Below, in pieces: positions 22,549 to 23,467 of a DNA stretch of 23,467 nt. Made by a program: the position numbers and the translations under genes. Source of the stretch: Pedobacter sp. GTDB taxonomy: Bacteria > Bacteroidota > Bacteroidia > Sphingobacteriales > Sphingobacteriaceae. Under the pieces are notes generated by a model, which had not been told where the DNA came from, searched no databases, and saw only the letters and a list, made by a program, of their open reading frames with translations. Positions within the stretch are counted from its first letter, which is position 1, and every line of letters starts with the position of its first letter. The stretch spans positions 1-23,467 of the forward strand of contig SEDG01000007.1 of NCBI GenBank assembly GCA_004295885.1. The letters run 5' to 3'.

Positions 22549-23467
22549 TGGCAGTCAGTTTTGCAATAAGTCCAGCGGTTCAAACCGTTCTTGATGAGCT
22601 AGAAATTCAGCGAAAAAAAATAGTTTCGACCAATTATAAAGGTTGGGGATTGATTTTAGGCGGCGTCTTAGTGGCTTTTCTTACGAGCAATTTTGGCGGA
22701 TTAATTGCGGGCTTATTAGTTGGAGCAGCAGCTGTAATTCCTGGCGGTGTTATGCTTTACAAAATAAGCGACGATACAGCTCAATATAAAATCAGGTTTA
22801 AACGTGAAGTAGTTGGCGCGGCCTTAAGTTCGGTAGACCAGTGTTTAACATTAGACCCTGCAAATGGAATATCTGAGGCAGAGTTTAGCTCTTCTCAGTT
22901 GTTTACAACGGGCATAGACCGATACCATACCGAAGATTTAGTTTGTGGCAAAGTTGATAAGACCTCTTTTTATTTCGCAGAAGTTCACGCAGAGTATAAA
23001 ACCGAAACACGAACAAAGAATGGTACTCAAACAACTTGGCATGACATCTTAAAAGGGATTGTTTTTGTAGCGGATTTTAACAAAAACTTTAATGGAGTTA
23101 CCGTAGTTAGGCCCAAAGACTTTGGTTCTTCTATTGGTGCTTGGTTCTCTAAAAACATATTTTCTGTTGGCGATAAAAATGTAGTTGAACTAGAAAACGA
23201 TGGTTTTAACAAGAATTTTGTGACTTATAGCACCGACCAAGTGGAGGCTCGTTATGTTTTAACTCCTGCAATGATGGAAAGGATTAACGACCTTAATCAG
23301 CGTTCTGCTTATACTGTTTCCCTATCATTTATCAACTCGAGTATGTACATCGCTTTTCCGCTAGATAAAAACTATTTTGAGGCTCCCGTTTATAAAACCT
23401 TATTAAGACCAGATTTGCTAGATGATGATATGTCTGTTCTTGGTTTTATGTATGATATTGTACACGA
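22548..23467 (+). CDS. DUF3137 family membrane protein, cut by the window end
   Basis: The frame opens at an ATG sharing one base with the lemA stop codon and stays open for 306 codons to the end of the window. After a short helical N-terminus (VQTVLDELEIQRKKIV) come two hydrophobic segments (about 31-46 and 48-66, GGLIAGLLVGAAAVIPGGVM). A soluble domain follows, with IDRYHTEDLVCGKVDKTSF, FYFAEVHAEYKT and KGIVFVADFNKNFNG. I recognise this as DUF3137, of unknown function and often next to lemA. The coupled start suggests the two proteins are made together and may work together. The C-terminus is outside the window. Confidence 0.85.
   Translation, partial: MAVSFAISPAVQTVLDELEIQRKKIVSTNYKGWGLILGGVLVAFLTSNFGGLIAGLLVGAAAVIPGGVMLYKISDDTAQYKIRFKREVVGAALSSVDQCLTLDPANGISEAEFSSSQLFTTGIDRYHTEDLVCGKVDKTSFYFAEVHAEYKTETRTKNGTQTTWHDILKGIVFVADFNKNFNGVTVVRPKDFGSSIGAWFSKNIFSVGDKNVVELENDGFNKNFVTYSTDQVEARYVLTPAMMERINDLNQRSAYTVSLSFINSSMYIAFPLDKNYFEAPVYKTLLRPDLLDDDMSVLGFMYDIVH

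Overview
The window reads as chromosomal DNA of a Bacteroidota bacterium, most likely Sphingobacteriaceae (Pedobacter-like). The reasons are low G+C, start codons without Shine-Dalgarno sequences, repeated promoters of the Bacteroidota type (TTG, about 19-20 bases, then TAnnTTTG), Bacteroidota families (DUF4270, DUF4920, DUF4422, short NusA, long IF-2) and conserved gene pairs such as panC-panD beside a half-length glycogen-synthase-like gene. The genus is inferred from protein character only. Most of the window is housekeeping DNA.

Layout. Bases 1-1266 hold the tail of a DUF4422 glycosyltransferase-like gene facing a broken acyltransferase-3 gene. Bases 1300-6231 hold the minus-strand rimP-nusA-infB operon. 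rimP has its own promoter and a strong 5'-leader hairpin, and infB has an additional internal promoter and a terminator. Bases 6257-7117 hold a divergent lipoprotein/membrane-protein pair. Bases 7136-8355 hold an acyl-CoA dehydrogenase with a palindrome over its promoter. Bases 8356-9194 are a gene-poor stretch with a tandem array of 11-bp repeats. Bases 9195-10462 hold panC and panD for pantothenate and CoA supply. Bases 10607-14841 run on the plus strand: a degenerate glycogen-synthase N-domain protein, a DUF4270 lipoprotein and glmS.

Bases 14849-16348 hold mutY-ssb on the minus strand. Bases 16458-19560 hold a divergent plus-strand cluster: an HU-like protein, a membrane-anchored TPR protein, a 29-residue basic protein of the COX24/bS22 type and RNase G/E. 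radA follows (19647-21023), then a 358-base gap with a possible small transcript, a secreted DUF4920 protein, and a LemA-DUF3137 pair cut by the window end.

The functional themes are translation and RNA (RimP, NusA, IF-2, bS22-like, RNase G/E), DNA maintenance (MutY, SSB, HU, RadA), cofactor and cell-wall precursors (PanC, PanD, GlmS) and envelope proteins. I found no defence island, prophage, transposon, CRISPR array, tRNA or rRNA. The points most worth a second look are the 29-residue gene, the GT5-like protein that has lost its substrate motif, the 11-bp repeat array, the palindrome and leader hairpins at promoters, and two possibly leaderless genes (panD, mutY).
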